Source of the DNA: Methanobacteriota archaeon
GTDB taxonomy: Archaea > Thermoplasmatota > DTKX01 > GCA-020343715
Assembly: GCA_030594725.1 (NCBI GenBank)
Contig: JAUVEQ010000073.1
Span: forward strand, 1-9,678
Direction: 5' to 3'
Length of the DNA stretch: 9,678 bases
Shown piece by piece: positions 9,046 through 9,678 of this stretch. Each line of letters begins with the position of its first letter. Position 1 is the stretch's first letter. The position numbers and the translations under genes were made by a program. The notes beneath the pieces were generated by a model. That model was not told the DNA's origin, did no database searches, and saw only the letters and a list, made by a program, of their open reading frames with translations.

Positions 9046-9088
9046 CCTGAACGTTGGGTATGACCAAGAACACCCGGAAGGCCATACC

Positions 9089-9418
9089 ATGTCCGACCCC
9101 AGTGACATAACTTCGGAGTACGAGAAGGACATAACCCAGTACTACGGGGACGACGCGGTGACCGCCATAATCACCCTACGGGTGGATACCAAGGAAGTGG
9201 ATAACGTGGCGCGCACCATCTGCGCGAATCCGGCGGTCAGGGACGTTTACCTTGTGACCGGTGATACCGACCTGGTGATGAAGGCCACCTTCCGCAACTA
9301 CCAGGAGTTCAAGGAGTTCGTCGTGGGCACCGTCGGTGAGATCAAGGGTGTCACGGGCACCTCCACCGGAATGGTGGTCACCAAGTACAAAGAGGATCGG
9401 AAGCTCATCAATTTCTGA
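9089..9418 (+). CDS. Stand-alone Lrp/AsnC-type RAM ligand-binding domain protein
   Basis: The 109-residue protein matches the effector-binding C-terminal domain (RAM, an ACT-like alpha-beta sandwich) of Lrp/AsnC regulators but has no helix-turn-helix. The domain runs from about residue 23 to 98: AVTAIITLRVD (23-33) as first strand, a helix carrying VDNVARTI (37-44), the family hallmark VYLVTGDTDLVMKA (53-66), and GVTGTST (87-93) near the end. Residues 1-22 form a short acidic N-terminal extension rich in Tyr. Such stand-alone RAM proteins are thought to form dimers and octamers, bind amino acids or similar ligands, and sometimes pair with full-length Lrp proteins; the ligand here is unknown. 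ATG 9089 is preceded by GGAAGG at 9075-9080. The gene is convergent with the receiver-domain gene, only 12 nt away. Confidence 0.85.
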   Translation: MSDPSDITSEYEKDITQYYGDDAVTAIITLRVDTKEVDNVARTICANPAVRDVYLVTGDTDLVMKATFRNYQEFKEFVVGTVGEIKGVTGTSTGMVVTKYKEDRKLINF

Positions 9419-9430
9419 GACCGGAAGCAG

Positions 9431-9678
9431 CTAAAGCTCCTCGCCCAGGGCGCTGCTGATCGTGTTGAATATGATCTGCAGGCTCACGGGTTTTACCAGG
9501 ACCTCGAACAGCCCCAGGGAGCGGGCCTGCTCCGCGGCCTCGAGGTCGGCGGTGAAGAAGATCACGTCCGCATCGGGCCATCGTTCCTTCATGTGACCCG
9601 CGACGGTGAGGCCGTCCATCTTGGGCATCCTGTGGTCGAGGATGACGGCATCGACGGGAGGGTCCGCGGCCTCCATCG
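9431..9678 (-). CDS. Response-regulator receiver domain, cut by the right edge
   Basis: Only the C-terminal part is in the window; the frame is open to the edge, so the ATG at 9676 is probably internal. Counting from that Met, LDHRMPKMDG (13-22) holds the phospho-acceptor Asp14, FFTAD (40-44) the conserved Thr42, and LVKP (60-63) the conserved Lys62. The N-terminal acidic pair expected upstream lies outside the window. The protein stops about 18 residues after the Lys, so no DNA-binding or enzymatic domain follows the receiver: it is either a single-domain response regulator or the C-terminal receiver of a larger protein such as a hybrid kinase. Its histidine kinase partner is not visible. 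It is convergent with the RAM-domain gene. Confidence 0.9.
   Translation of the reverse strand, partial: MEAADPPVDAVILDHRMPKMDGLTVAGHMKERWPDADVIFFTADLEAAEQARSLGLFEVLVKPVSLQIIFNTISSALGEEL

Noticed and set aside
9011..9088. tRNA or small RNA in the gap before the RAM-domain gene
   Set aside because: The 78-nt gap shows no cloverleaf or stable stem; its AT-rich part is better explained as a promoter.

Overview
The window looks like a chromosomal segment of a high-GC (about 60-65% by eye) euryarchaeon, most plausibly from the Thermoplasmatota. The archaeal assignment rests on an archaeal-type cis-prenyltransferase (MDGNRR motif), an archaeal Nob1 rRNA endonuclease, and TATA/BRE promoter elements lying 25-26 nt upstream of apparently leaderless starts. 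The phylum is an inference; no rRNA gene or other marker here decides it.

Layout, left to right: (1) a 14-nt tandem repeat at the left edge (1-36), then a promoter and uppS on the + strand, which makes the polyprenyl-phosphate lipid carrier precursor. (2) A minus-strand block, convergent with uppS. Read in its own direction it is nob1 (PIN + zinc ribbon, 18S/16S rRNA 3'-end maturation), then an ABC ATPase, then a 12-TM ABC-2-type permease. nob1 and the ATPase each appear to have their own promoter, while ATPase and permease are a tight two-gene operon. (3) A 243-bp divergent intergenic region with a TATA box and several inverted repeats. (4) gyrB-gyrA on the + strand, a complete bacterial-type DNA gyrase operon with 13 nt between genes, followed by a gamma-class carbonic anhydrase-like protein. 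(5) A stand-alone Lrp/AsnC-type RAM domain protein on the + strand, convergent with a minus-strand response-regulator receiver domain cut by the right edge.

Almost all of the DNA is accounted for by conserved housekeeping genes. I see no transposase, integrase, CRISPR array, toxin-antitoxin pair, defence island or tRNA/rRNA gene. The most useful leads are small: the structured nob1-gyrB intergenic region, the leaderless-promoter geometry that corrects two gene starts, a palindrome at the ABC operon promoter, an internal duplication in the permease, and active-site substitutions in the carbonic anhydrase homologue. I do not see evidence of a new multi-gene system.
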